A stretch of DNA of 64,000 bases, taken from positions 2,542,001-2,606,000 of the forward strand of contig NZ_CP046600.1 in NCBI RefSeq assembly GCF_018278905.1, read 5' to 3'. A program made the translations under genes and the position numbers. The notes under the pieces were generated by a model. It was not told the origin of the DNA. It saw only the letters and a list, made by a program, of their open reading frames with translations, and made no database searches. Positions 40,413 to 48,121 of the stretch are shown piece by piece. The DNA is from Mycobacterium spongiae (lineage in GTDB: Bacteria; Actinomycetota; Actinomycetes; Mycobacteriales; Mycobacteriaceae). Numbering within the stretch: position 1 is the first letter of the stretch; each line of letters opens with the position of its first letter.

Positions 40413-41278
40413 ACGGCACCGCAAACGGTCAGGCGGCACCGCAGAACGGCTGCTCGGATGTTGACGCCGAGGGCTACGCCGATGGATTCAAGGTGCGGCT
40501 GACCAACTTCGAGGGGCCGTTTGACCTGTTGTTGCAGCTGATTTTCGCACACCGTCTCGATGTCACCGAGGTGGCGCTGCATCAGGTCACCGACGACTTC
40601 ATCGCCTATACCAAGGAGATCGGTTCGCGGCTGGATCTTGGCGAGACCACGGCTTTTCTCGTGATCGCGGCGACGTTGCTCGATCTCAAGGCGGCCCGGC
40701 TACTGCCAGCTGGGCAGGTCGATGACGAGGACGATTTAGCGCTGCTCGAGGTTCGAGACCTGCTGTTTGCCCGGCTGCTGCAATACCGGGCGTTCAAGCA
40801 CGTCGCGGAGATTTTTGCCGAACTGGAGGCCAGTGCGCTGCGCAGCTATCCGCGCGCGGTAGCGCTCGAGGACCAGTTTGCCGGCCTGCTTCCCGAGGTG
40901 ATGCTCGGCGTCGACGCCGATCGGTTCGCTGAGATCGCCGCGATCGCATTCACCCCGCGGCCGATGCCGACGGTGGGCACGGAGCATTTGCACGAACTGA
41001 TGGTGTCGGTTCCGGAGCAGGCCAAATACTTGTTGACGGTGCTGGAAGCGCGGGGCAGTGGGCAGTGGGCGTCATTTTCGGAGCTGGTCGCCGATTGTCA
41101 GGCGTCGATCGAGATTGTCGGACGCTTCCTGGCGCTGCTCGAACTGTATCGATCGCGGGCGGTAGCATTCGACCAGTCGGAGCCCCTTGGCGTGCTCCAA
41201 GTGTCGTGGACCGGGGAACGGCCGAGCACTCCCGGTGATGATGCAGAGCGCAGCGATGAGGAGGAGCGGCGCCGATGA
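40409..41278 (+). CDS. scpA: Segregation and condensation protein ScpA
   Basis: 289 residues from GTG 40409, overlapping the previous stop. Kleisin family: N-terminal FEGPFDLLLQLIFAHRLDVTEV, middle helices and a C-terminal winged helix (WASFSELVADCQASIEIVGRFLALLELYRSRAVAFDQ). Bridges the SMC heads with ScpB. The last about 13 residues (DDAERSDEEERRR) are encoded by the first copy of a MIRU-type repeat, which also contains the scpB start. Confidence 0.95.
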   Translation: MNGTANGQAAPQNGCSDVDAEGYADGFKVRLTNFEGPFDLLLQLIFAHRLDVTEVALHQVTDDFIAYTKEIGSRLDLGETTAFLVIAATLLDLKAARLLPAGQVDDEDDLALLEVRDLLFARLLQYRAFKHVAEIFAELEASALRSYPRAVALEDQFAGLLPEVMLGVDADRFAEIAAIAFTPRPMPTVGTEHLHELMVSVPEQAKYLLTVLEARGSGQWASFSELVADCQASIEIVGRFLALLELYRSRAVAFDQSEPLGVLQVSWTGERPSTPGDDAERSDEEERRR

Positions 41279-41437
41279 CCCGCGTCGACGACGATGCAGA
41301 GCGCAGCGATGAGGAGGAGCGGCGCCGATTGAACCGCGTCGGCGACGATGCAGAGCGCAGCGATGAGGAGGAGCGGCGCCGATTGAACCGCGTCGGCGAC
41401 GATGCAGAGCGCAGCGATGAGGAGGAGCGGCGCCTTT
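41240..41437 (+). repeat. MIRU-type 53/54-bp tandem repeat across the scpA/scpB junction
   Basis: Copies at 41240-41292 (53 bp), 41293-41346 (54 bp), 41347-41400 (54 bp) and a partial at 41401-41437, each starting GATGCAGAGCGCAGCGATGA. The first copy carries the overlapping ATGA (scpA stop, scpB start); the others encode DAERSDEEERRRLNRVG. Sequence, size and ATGA junction are those of mycobacterial interspersed repetitive units. Confidence 0.92.
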
Positions 41438-42123
41438 TGACTGAGCCAGAGCCCGATCACGATCTGGGTATTGAGATCGCTGAGCCGGTGGAGCTCGACG
41501 CCGATGAGCTCGCGCGGGTGCTGGAGGCGCTGCTGCTGGTGGTGGACACCCCAGTAACCGCCGAGGCGCTGGCCGCGGCCACCGAGCAACCGGTCTACCG
41601 GGTTGCCGCGAAGCTGCAGGTGATGGCGGACGAACTCGCCGAACGAGACAGCGGCGTCGACTTGCGATCCACTGGCGAGGGCTGGCGTTTCTATACGCGG
41701 GCACGGTTCGCGCCCTACGTGGAGAAGCTCTTGCTGGACGGCGCGCGGACGAAGCTCACGCGTGCCGCGCTGGAAACGCTCGCCGTGGTCGCCTATCGCC
41801 AGCCCGTGACTCGAGCAAGGGTGAGTGCGGTTCGCGGCGTCAACGTGGACGCCGTGATGCGGACCCTGCTAGCGCGCGGCCTGATCACCGATGTTGGCAC
41901 TGACGCCGACACGGGCGCGGCGACGTTTGCCACCACTGAACTGTTCCTGGAGCGCTTGGGATTAACGTCACTGTCCGAGCTGCCCGATATCGCGCCGCTG
42001 CTGCCAGACGTCGACTCCATCGATGATCTGAGTGAATCCCTGGACACTGAGCCGCGTTTCATCAAACTTGCCGGCGGCCAGTCCGGCGACCAAACCCTGT
42101 CATTCGATGTGGACCGCGATTGA
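41275..42123 (+). CDS. scpB: Segregation and condensation protein ScpB with repeat-extended N-terminus
   Basis: 282 residues from ATG 41275 (ATGA overlap). The first about 58 residues are three acidic repeat units from the MIRU array; the conserved protein starts near ADELARVLEALLLVVDTPV. Two winged-helix domains follow (VEKLLLDGARTKLTRAALETLAVVAYRQPVTRARVSAVRG). As recalled, the M. tuberculosis protein is 231 residues, so the excess is explained by the repeat. Forms a dimer on ScpA in the SMC complex. Confidence 0.93.
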   Translation: MTRVDDDAERSDEEERRRLNRVGDDAERSDEEERRRLNRVGDDAERSDEEERRLLTEPEPDHDLGIEIAEPVELDADELARVLEALLLVVDTPVTAEALAAATEQPVYRVAAKLQVMADELAERDSGVDLRSTGEGWRFYTRARFAPYVEKLLLDGARTKLTRAALETLAVVAYRQPVTRARVSAVRGVNVDAVMRTLLARGLITDVGTDADTGAATFATTELFLERLGLTSLSELPDIAPLLPDVDSIDDLSESLDTEPRFIKLAGGQSGDQTLSFDVDRD

Positions 42124-42884
42124 TGGGCGCGCATGAGGATTCGCAGGGGAGCAGGGGCGTTCGCTTGCAGAAAGTGCTGTCCCAGGCCGGGATTGCGTCT
42201 CGGCGGACCGCCGAAAAGCTGATCGTCGAAGGCCGTGTGGAGGTGGATGGGCAGCTGGTGACCGAGCTGGGCACTCGGGTCGACCCAGACGTGTCGGTGA
42301 TCCGCGTGGACGGGGCGCGGGTGGTGGTCGACGATTCGTTGGTCTATCTCGCGCTCAACAAGCCGCGCGGCGTGCATTCCACCATGTCCGATGATCGTGG
42401 CCGGCCCTGCGTTGGCGACTTGATCGAACGCAAGGTTCGCGGCACGAAGAAGTTGTTTCACGTCGGGCGGCTCGACGCCGACACGGAGGGACTGATCTTG
42501 CTGACCAACGATGGTGAGCTGGCACACCGGTTGATGCATCCCTCCCATGAGGTGCCCAAGACGTATCTGGCGACGGTGGCAGGGTCGGTGCCGCGCGGGC
42601 TGGGCAAGAAGCTTCGGGCCGGGGTTGAGTTGGATGACGGGCCAGCTCGTGTCGACGATTTCGCCGTGGTGGACGCGATCCCCGGTAAGACGCTGGTGCG
42701 GGTGACCCTGCACGAGGGGCGCAATCGAATTGTCCGCCGGCTTCTGGCGGCTGCGGGGTTTCCGGTGGAGGCTTTGGTGCGCACCGACATCGGTGCCGTG
42801 TCGTTGGGTAATCAGCGTCCGGGCAGTATCCGGGCGTTGCGGCTCGACGAGGTCGGGCAACTCTATAAAGCGGTGGGCCTGTGA
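42123..42884 (+). CDS. rluB: 23S rRNA pseudouridine synthase, RluB type
   Basis: 253 residues from ATG 42123, overlapping the scpB stop (a TTG one codon earlier is possible). N-terminal S4 domain ([29 protein letters not shown]) and the RsuA/RluB catalytic motif [19 protein letters not shown] with the nucleophile Asp. Modifies 23S rRNA near the peptidyl-transferase centre. Confidence 0.94.
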   Translation: MGAHEDSQGSRGVRLQKVLSQAGIASRRTAEKLIVEGRVEVDGQLVTELGTRVDPDVSVIRVDGARVVVDDSLVYLALNKPRGVHSTMSDDRGRPCVGDLIERKVRGTKKLFHVGRLDADTEGLILLTNDGELAHRLMHPSHEVPKTYLATVAGSVPRGLGKKLRAGVELDDGPARVDDFAVVDAIPGKTLVRVTLHEGRNRIVRRLLAAAGFPVEALVRTDIGAVSLGNQRPGSIRALRLDEVGQLYKAVGL

Positions 42885-42908
42885 GAGAAACGATCGGAAC
42901 GAGCCCGT

Positions 42909-42946
42909 GAGTCGAGTGAGCGGAACGAACGCAGTGAGTGACGGGA
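42909..42946. repeat. Dispersed repeat, inverted copy of the one upstream of mpg
   Basis: A 38-bp stretch beginning GAGTCGAGTGAGCGGAACGA whose reverse complement matches 19712-19750 except for about one base. A shorter echo (GTGAGCGGAACGAGCGG) follows at 42967. It lies between rluB and the conserved start of cmk. Confidence 0.75.
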
Positions 42947-42966
42947 GTGCAGCGAACCATCGGGCT

Positions 42967-43662
42967 GTGAGCGGAACGAGCGGAGATGCCGTCGTTGCGA
43001 TAGACGGACCGGCGGGCACCGGAAAGTCATCGGTATCACGGGGATTGGCGCGTTCGTTGGGAGCGCGGTACCTGGATACCGGGGCGATGTATCGGATGGT
43101 GACGCTGGCGGTGCTGCGCGCTGGCATTGATCCGGCGGATGCCGAAGCGGTCGAGTCGGTCGCGTCGACGGCGCAGTTGTCAATGGGCTATGACCCTGAA
43201 GAGAGCAGTTGTCACCTGGGCGGAGAAGATGTTTCGTTCGAGATCCGCGGCGACCAAGTCACCCGGGCGGTATCAGCGGTGTCGTCGATTCCCGCGGTGC
43301 GGGAGCGACTTGTCGCACTGCAACGTTCCATGTCGGCCGGTCCGGGCAGCATTGTCGTGGAAGGTCGCGACATCGGTACGGTGGTCCTGCCCGACGCGCC
43401 GGTGAAGATCTTTCTGACCGCATCGGCGGAAACCCGTGCGCGGCGGCGCAACGACCAGAATGTCGCGTCGGGTCTGGCCGACGATTACGACGCCGTGCTC
43501 GCTGAAGTGCGTCGACGTGACGATCTGGATTCCACGCGTGCGGTGTCGCCGCTGAGCGCAGCCTCGGATGCGATCGTCGTTGACACCAGCGACATGACCG
43601 AGGCCGAGGTGGTTGACTACCTGCGGGAGTTGGTTACTCAGCGAAGCGGAGCCGTGCGGTGA
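42967..43662 (+). CDS. cmk: Cytidylate kinase
   Basis: 231 residues from GTG 42967, close to M. tuberculosis Cmk (230). P-loop [16 protein letters not shown], substrate motif [15 protein letters not shown] and [12 protein letters not shown], and the lid [11 protein letters not shown] 42907 (VSRVS...) would add 20 residues encoded by the dispersed repeat and resembles the MSRLS start of M. tuberculosis, so the start is unsure. Phosphorylates CMP and dCMP. Overlaps der by 4 bp. Confidence 0.92.
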   Translation: MSGTSGDAVVAIDGPAGTGKSSVSRGLARSLGARYLDTGAMYRMVTLAVLRAGIDPADAEAVESVASTAQLSMGYDPEESSCHLGGEDVSFEIRGDQVTRAVSAVSSIPAVRERLVALQRSMSAGPGSIVVEGRDIGTVVLPDAPVKIFLTASAETRARRRNDQNVASGLADDYDAVLAEVRRRDDLDSTRAVSPLSAASDAIVVDTSDMTEAEVVDYLRELVTQRSGAVR

Positions 43663-45050
43663 GCCAGGACGGCACCTGGGTCGACGAAGGCGATTGGGAG
43701 CTCGTCGAATCCGATGCCGAAGAGTCCGGCGCCGCGCCGGTCGTCGCGGTGGTCGGCCGGCCCAATGTCGGCAAATCGACGCTGGTGAACCGGATCCTGG
43801 GCCGGCGCGAGGCGGTGGTGCAGGATGTTCCCGGTGTTACGCGCGACCGGGTTTCCTACGAGGCGTTGTGGACCGGGCGGCGGTTCGTCGTGCAGGACAC
43901 CGGGGGATGGGAGCCAGACGCCAGAGGCTTGCAGCAACTGGTGGCCGAACAGGCGGCGGTGGCGATGCGCACCGCGGACGCGGTGATCCTGGTCGTCGAC
44001 GCCGGTGTCGGTGCCACTACCGCCGACGAGGCGGCCGCGCGCATTCTGTTGCGATCGGGTAAGCCAGTCTTCCTGGCCGCCAACAAGGTTGACAGTGAGA
44101 AGGCCGAAGCGGACGCGGCGGCGTTGTGGTCGCTGGGGCTGGGGGAGCCGCACGCGATCAGTGCGATGCACGGCCGCGGGGTGGCCGATCTGCTCGATGA
44201 AGTACTGGCGGCGCTGCCGGATGTGGCGGAGTCGGCGTCGGCTGGCGGTGGTCCGCGGCGCGTGGCGCTGGTCGGCAAGCCCAATGTGGGCAAGAGCTCA
44301 CTGCTAAACAAGCTGGCGGGGGATCAGCGCTCGGTCGTGCATGAGATTGCCGGTACGACCGTCGACCCGGTCGATTCGCTGATCGAGCTTGGCGGCAAGC
44401 TCTGGCGATTCGTCGACACCGCGGGCCTGCGCCGCAAGGTCGGTCAGGCCAGTGGGCACGAGTTCTACGCTTCGGTGCGCACGCACGGGGCCATCGACGC
44501 TGCCGAAGTCGTGATCGTGCTCGTCGATGCGTCAGAGTCGCTGACCGAGCAGGATCAACGGGTGCTGTCGATGGTCATCGAGTCCGGACGGGCCCTGGTG
44601 CTGGCGTTCAACAAGTGGGACTTGGTCGACGAAGACCGCCGCGAGCTGCTGGAGCGTGAGATCGATCGGGACTTGGTGCAGCTGCGCTGGGCGCGGCGTG
44701 TCAACGTTTCTGCGAAGACGGGGCGGGCGGTCCAGAAGCTGGTGCCGGCGATGGAGGGTGCGCTGGCGTCGTGGGACACCAGGATCGCGACTGGCCAGCT
44801 GAATGCCTGGCTCAAGGAGGTGGTGGCGGCCACGCCGCCCCCGGTGCGTGGCGGCAAGCAGCCCCGGATTCTGTTCGCGACCCAGGCGACGGCCCGACCA
44901 CCGACGTTTGTGCTGTTCACGACCGGTTTTCTGGAAGCGGGTTACCGACGGTTCCTGGAGCGGCGGCTGCGTGAGACCTTCGGATTCGAGGGCAGCCCGA
45001 TCCGGGTCAACGTCCGGGTGCGCGAAAAGCGGGGCGCCAAGCGCCGCTGA
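43659..45050 (+). CDS. der: Ribosome-assembly GTPase Der (EngA)
   Basis: 463 residues, as in M. tuberculosis. Two tandem G domains, with P-loops [12 protein letters not shown] and [12 protein letters not shown], switch regions DTGGWEPD and DTAGLRRK, and base-recognition NKVD and NKWD; then a KH-like C-terminal domain ending in basic EKRGAKRR. Needed for 50S subunit assembly. Last gene of the parA-to-der run; tRNA-Pro follows 275 bp later. Confidence 0.97.
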   Translation: MSQDGTWVDEGDWELVESDAEESGAAPVVAVVGRPNVGKSTLVNRILGRREAVVQDVPGVTRDRVSYEALWTGRRFVVQDTGGWEPDARGLQQLVAEQAAVAMRTADAVILVVDAGVGATTADEAAARILLRSGKPVFLAANKVDSEKAEADAAALWSLGLGEPHAISAMHGRGVADLLDEVLAALPDVAESASAGGGPRRVALVGKPNVGKSSLLNKLAGDQRSVVHEIAGTTVDPVDSLIELGGKLWRFVDTAGLRRKVGQASGHEFYASVRTHGAIDAAEVVIVLVDASESLTEQDQRVLSMVIESGRALVLAFNKWDLVDEDRRELLEREIDRDLVQLRWARRVNVSAKTGRAVQKLVPAMEGALASWDTRIATGQLNAWLKEVVAATPPPVRGGKQPRILFATQATARPPTFVLFTTGFLEAGYRRFLERRLRETFGFEGSPIRVNVRVREKRGAKRR

Positions 45051-45325
45051 GCGCTCAGAGTGCGTTCAGGGATTCGAGTGTGCCGCTACGGCGGGATTCA
45101 GCCCGCTTTTCCGCCCCTTGCGCACACTCAACGCCCCAGCCGCACACTCGACCAGCTGTAGTGAACGGGTGGCCGTCAAACCCATGTACGCCACCTCGGG
45201 GCTCGGGTTGTGTGCGCGGGGCAAGCTGGGCCGCCGATGGCGTAGGCGGTCGGCGGTGTGGCGGTTCATCTGCGGTAGGCTTTCGACCTGCCGCCGGTGG
45301 CCTCGCCGGCGACAACGAGCACGAC

Positions 45326-45402
45326 CGGGCTGTGGCGCAGTTTGGTAGCGCACTTGACTGGGGGTCAAGTGGTCGCAGGTTCAAATCCTGTCAGCCCGAC
45401 CA
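45326..45402 (+). tRNA. tRNA-Pro (anticodon GGG)
   Basis: 77 nt including an encoded CCA. Acceptor CGGGCTG pairs with CAGCCCG; D arm TGGCGCAGTTTGGTAGCGCA; anticodon stem CTTGA/TCAAG with loop CTGGGGG (anticodon GGG at loop positions 3-5); T arm GCAGGTTCAAATCCTGT. Its last 15 bp recur after each of the two downstream insertion elements. Confidence 0.96.
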
Positions 45403-45403
45403 A
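45388..45403 (+). repeat. 16-bp direct repeat, copy 1 (within tRNA-Pro 3' end)
   Basis: CTGTCAGCCCGACCAA, 15 bp of the tRNA 3' end plus one A, directly left of the first insertion element. Identical copies are at 46715-46730 and 47754-47769. Confidence 0.93.
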
Positions 45404-46714
45404 TGTGGTGTCTCGGGACATCGTTGACAGGTGTCCCGAGACATTGTTGGCATCTAGACCCGGTTTGTGGGGCTGTTTCCGCTTTTTACGCCGCGTGGTT
45501 GGTAGTCGCGGGTGGGGTCGAGGGTGAGTTTGCGGATGAGTTGGCCGGTGTTGTGGTTGAGCACGCGGATGTCGAGGTCGTCGATGAGGACGGTGACTGT
45601 GGTTCCGCGGAGGTGTTTGGATAGGCCGATGTGGTGTAGGCGGCTGTTGTGGCGGAGGGTGATGACGCCGGCGGCGTCGATTGTGTCTCGGCGGACGCGG
45701 TAGTGCGGTGGGATCTGGTGACCGGTGGGGAAGGCCTTGGGCCGGCCGTGGAACGCCTGTATGGGGGTGCGGCGGCGTAGCGCCCGATGGGGGCGGACGG
45801 TGTTGTAGTAGTCCAGGAAGGCGTCGATCTGGTGTTGCAGCTCGGTGGGTGTCGCTGCTGGTGGTAGGGCGTGGAGGTGTTTCTTGAGGGTTTGGTGGAA
45901 GCGCTCGACCTTGCCGCAGGTCTGGGGATGGTAGGGGCGTGAGCGGCTGTATTTGATGCCGAGTTGACCCAGGGTGATTTCTAGGGCGGTGCGTCCGTTG
46001 CCGCGTTGTTTGGCGGTGAAGATGGCACCGTTGTCGGTGAGAATGGTTGCCGGCGTGTCCCATTGGCTGAATGCGGCGACGAAGTCATCGACGACGTCGG
46101 GTCCGCGGGTTACGGGTCGGGCGTGGCTGGAGATGGCAAGCCGGGAGTGGTCGTCGATGATGTTGAGTATCTCGACTTCGGTGTGGTCGGCGAGGTGCCA
46201 GTGGGTGACGTCGGCCTGCCACAACTGGTTGGGTTGTTCGGCGCAGAAGCGTTTCCACGATGAGCGGGGTCGTTTCTGCGGCTGCGCGACGACGAATCCG
46301 CGTCGGGTCAGGATTCGCCAGATCGTGGATACCGCGGGGACGTGGGGAACTGCGGGGTCGCGGGCGAGGTGTTCGGCGATGGTGGCAGCGCCAGCGTCGT
46401 AGCCCTGTCTATCCAAGGTTTTGCGCAGCCGCACGATTTTGTCTTCGAGTTGGCCGCCGACCGCGCGGGGATTGTGGTGGGGCCGGCGCGAGCGTGGTTC
46501 GAACGCGGCCGCGCCTTCGGATTCATAGCGCTTGACCAGTTGCTGGACCCAGTAGCGCGAGACCTCGTAGTCGCGGGCGACGTCGCTTTTGCTGCGCCCT
46601 TCCAACACGACGGCGGTGATGACGAGCTGCGCCTTGGACATGGCTGACCTCCCGAAACAACGAGGTGTCAACTATGTCGCGAGACAGCTGCCAACTATGT
46701 CGTGAAACCAGACA
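45404..46714 (-). mobile_element. IS481-type insertion sequence, first of a tandem pair
   Basis: 1311 bp. Terminal inverted repeats of 49 bp align without gaps at 36 positions, starting TGTGGTGTCTCGGGACAT on the left and TGTCTGGTTTCACGACAT on the right (read inward). Both ends are bounded by the 16-bp repeat. One transposase gene on the minus strand. Confidence 0.85.
45454..46641 (-). CDS. IS481-family transposase
   Basis: 395 residues from ATG 46641 (the frame extends to 46671). N-terminal helix-turn-helix (SKSDVARDYEVSRYWVQQLVKRY) and an rve-type DDE core: Asp in WQADVTHW, Asp in ILTDNGAIF, Glu in GKVERFHQTL. The C-terminal extension of about 110 residues is typical of the longer mycobacterial members. 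Intact, so the element may still be active. Confidence 0.93.
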   Translation of the reverse strand: MSKAQLVITAVVLEGRSKSDVARDYEVSRYWVQQLVKRYESEGAAAFEPRSRRPHHNPRAVGGQLEDKIVRLRKTLDRQGYDAGAATIAEHLARDPAVPHVPAVSTIWRILTRRGFVVAQPQKRPRSSWKRFCAEQPNQLWQADVTHWHLADHTEVEILNIIDDHSRLAISSHARPVTRGPDVVDDFVAAFSQWDTPATILTDNGAIFTAKQRGNGRTALEITLGQLGIKYSRSRPYHPQTCGKVERFHQTLKKHLHALPPAATPTELQHQIDAFLDYYNTVRPHRALRRRTPIQAFHGRPKAFPTGHQIPPHYRVRRDTIDAAGVITLRHNSRLHHIGLSKHLRGTTVTVLIDDLDIRVLNHNTGQLIRKLTLDPTRDYQPRGVKSGNSPTNRV

Positions 46715-47700
46715 CTGTCAGCCCGACCAATGTGTGACTGACGGGGGCCGGTGACAGGCTGGGCTTTGGTCTTTTGTAGCAGCCTTTCGTATGGGGTTTG
46801 GCCGCCGAGCCCGCCGTGGGGTCGGTGGTAGTTGTAGTAGTCCTCCCATTCCTTGAGCTTCTGGTTGAACAGGCCGGCGTCGTCTTCGACGACACCGTCG
46901 AGCAGCCGGTAGAACTCTTCGGCATCGATGCGGTGCGAGCGTTCCACTTTCCCGTTGAGCCTGGGTGTAGCCGGGCGGATATAGGCGTGGCCGATACCCT
47001 GGTCGGTCGCGTGCCAATGGAAGCTGGATTGGAATTCCGCGCCGTTGTCGGTCTGGATCTTCTCGACCTGGAATGGCATACGTGAGATCACGTAGTCGAG
47101 GAACTGGATCGCGGTCTTTTGATCGGAGCGGGGGTAGGCCCGTAGCACGCGTAGTCGGGTGCAGTCGTCGATCGCGGTGTACTGGTAGTAGCGCTTGCGG
47201 CGGCCCGATCCGGTGGTGATCGGCTCGATGAACTTCACATCGATTTGCACGTGATGGCCGGGCCGTTGCTTTTCGTAGCGTTTCCAGCGGCCCGAATGGC
47301 GCTTGTAGCGTTGTGAGGCGGGCAGACGGTTCATCCCGAGCCGCTTGAGGATTCGCCACACCCCTGACGCGCTGATCGTGACGTCGTGGTAGCGCTTGAG
47401 GTACATGGTGATCCTCGATGGCCCGAAGTGGTAGTGCTGCCGCAGGTGAATGATCTTGTCCACCACCTCTGGCTCGGTGATCGTCGGGCAGTGCAGCGGG
47501 GCGCTGGAGCGGTCTTTGAGGCCGTCGAGGCCCTCGTCTTCGTAGCGCCGCTTCCACCGGTAGAACACGTTGCGGCTGATGCCGTAGTAGCGGCAGGTAG
47601 CCGCCACGTTTCCGCTGACTTCCTCGGCGTGCTTCAGCACGGCCAGGCGACGGTTGGCCCGCCTGAGCAGTTCCTTCTCACTCCAAACACGATCAGCCAT
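46672..47700 (-). CDS. IS481-family transposase, reads out of its element
   Basis: 342 residues from ATG 47700 (an ATG at 47736 is less likely). N-terminal helix-turn-helix with ATCRYYGISRNVFYRWKRRYEDEGLDGL; DDE residues in VQIDVKF, IQTDNGAEFQ and NGKVERSHRIDAEEFY. The frame has no stop inside the element: it crosses the terminal repeat, the 16-bp tRNA-derived repeat and 41 bp of the neighbouring element, so about the last 20 residues (from HIGRADSV on) come from outside. Confidence 0.9.
   Translation of the reverse strand: MADRVWSEKELLRRANRRLAVLKHAEEVSGNVAATCRYYGISRNVFYRWKRRYEDEGLDGLKDRSSAPLHCPTITEPEVVDKIIHLRQHYHFGPSRITMYLKRYHDVTISASGVWRILKRLGMNRLPASQRYKRHSGRWKRYEKQRPGHHVQIDVKFIEPITTGSGRRKRYYQYTAIDDCTRLRVLRAYPRSDQKTAIQFLDYVISRMPFQVEKIQTDNGAEFQSSFHWHATDQGIGHAYIRPATPRLNGKVERSHRIDAEEFYRLLDGVVEDDAGLFNQKLKEWEDYYNYHRPHGGLGGQTPYERLLQKTKAQPVTGPRQSHIGRADSVWFHDIVGSCLAT
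46715..46730 (+). repeat. 16-bp direct repeat, copy 2 (between the two elements)
   Basis: CTGTCAGCCCGACCAA, identical to the tRNA-Pro end, shared as right flank of the first and left flank of the second element. Confidence 0.93.
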
Positions 47701-47753
47701 GTGGCTCCCTTCCTCAGGAGCCCAGACTGTCAACAACCTCAGTCAGTTTTACA
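46731..47753 (-). mobile_element. IS481-type insertion sequence, second of the tandem pair
   Basis: 1023 bp. Inverted repeats of 33 bp align ungapped at about 24 positions (TGTGTGACTGACGGGGG left; TGTAAAACTGACTGAGG right, read inward). Flanked by the same 16-bp repeat and in the same orientation as the first element, though the transposases are clearly different. Confidence 0.85.
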
Positions 47754-47769
47754 CTGTCAGCCCGACCAA
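47754..47769 (+). repeat. 16-bp direct repeat, copy 3
   Basis: CTGTCAGCCCGACCAA directly right of the second element, followed at once by the hairpin that looks like the original tRNA terminator. Confidence 0.93.
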
Positions 47770-47771
47770 GA

Positions 47772-47806
47772 AAAACCCGCTCTGACCAGTGCTGGAGGGG
47801 GTTTTA
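47772..47806 (+). terminator. Hairpin, probable original tRNA-Pro terminator
   Basis: AAAACCC and CTC on the left pair with GAG and GGGTTTT on the right around a 12-nt loop, ending in a T-run. It lies just past the third tRNA-end copy, where a tRNA terminator is expected, and is now about 2.4 kb from the tRNA. Confidence 0.6.
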
Positions 47807-48106
47807 TGCTTCTCGGCTTCGGAGCGGCTCGACGCCAGTGGGCCAGCAGTATCCCAAGGCGCTCTCGCGTTGGCTGTCGGCGCCGGCTTGCAGGTGACTT
47901 GGGCAGTGGTGAAGGCCGACGTGACCCCGCTCGCCTGGCCGAAGCGCACCCGGGCGGGTTTGGGACGCCAGATTCACAGGTGATTGGGTGCGGGTCGTTC
48001 TTGTGGCGGCGCCTGTGTGGCGGCTTGCGGTGTTGGCTGCTGGGGCGTGGTTTTCGGCCAATGCCATGCCTAGGCTGTTAACAGTGTCGGGCCCATTGCG
48101 GGGTGG
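47807..48106. other. 300-bp stretch before the kinase, no gene seen
   Basis: Only short overlapping frames without ribosome sites. It should contain the promoter of the kinase gene, but no clear consensus is visible. Confidence 0.4.
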
Positions 48107-48121
48107 TTGGAGGAACTGGCC

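Noticed and set aside
41240..41437. CRISPR array
   Set aside because: Repeat units are contiguous without spacers and are coding; MIRU-type tandem repeat fits. No CRISPR array was seen in the window.
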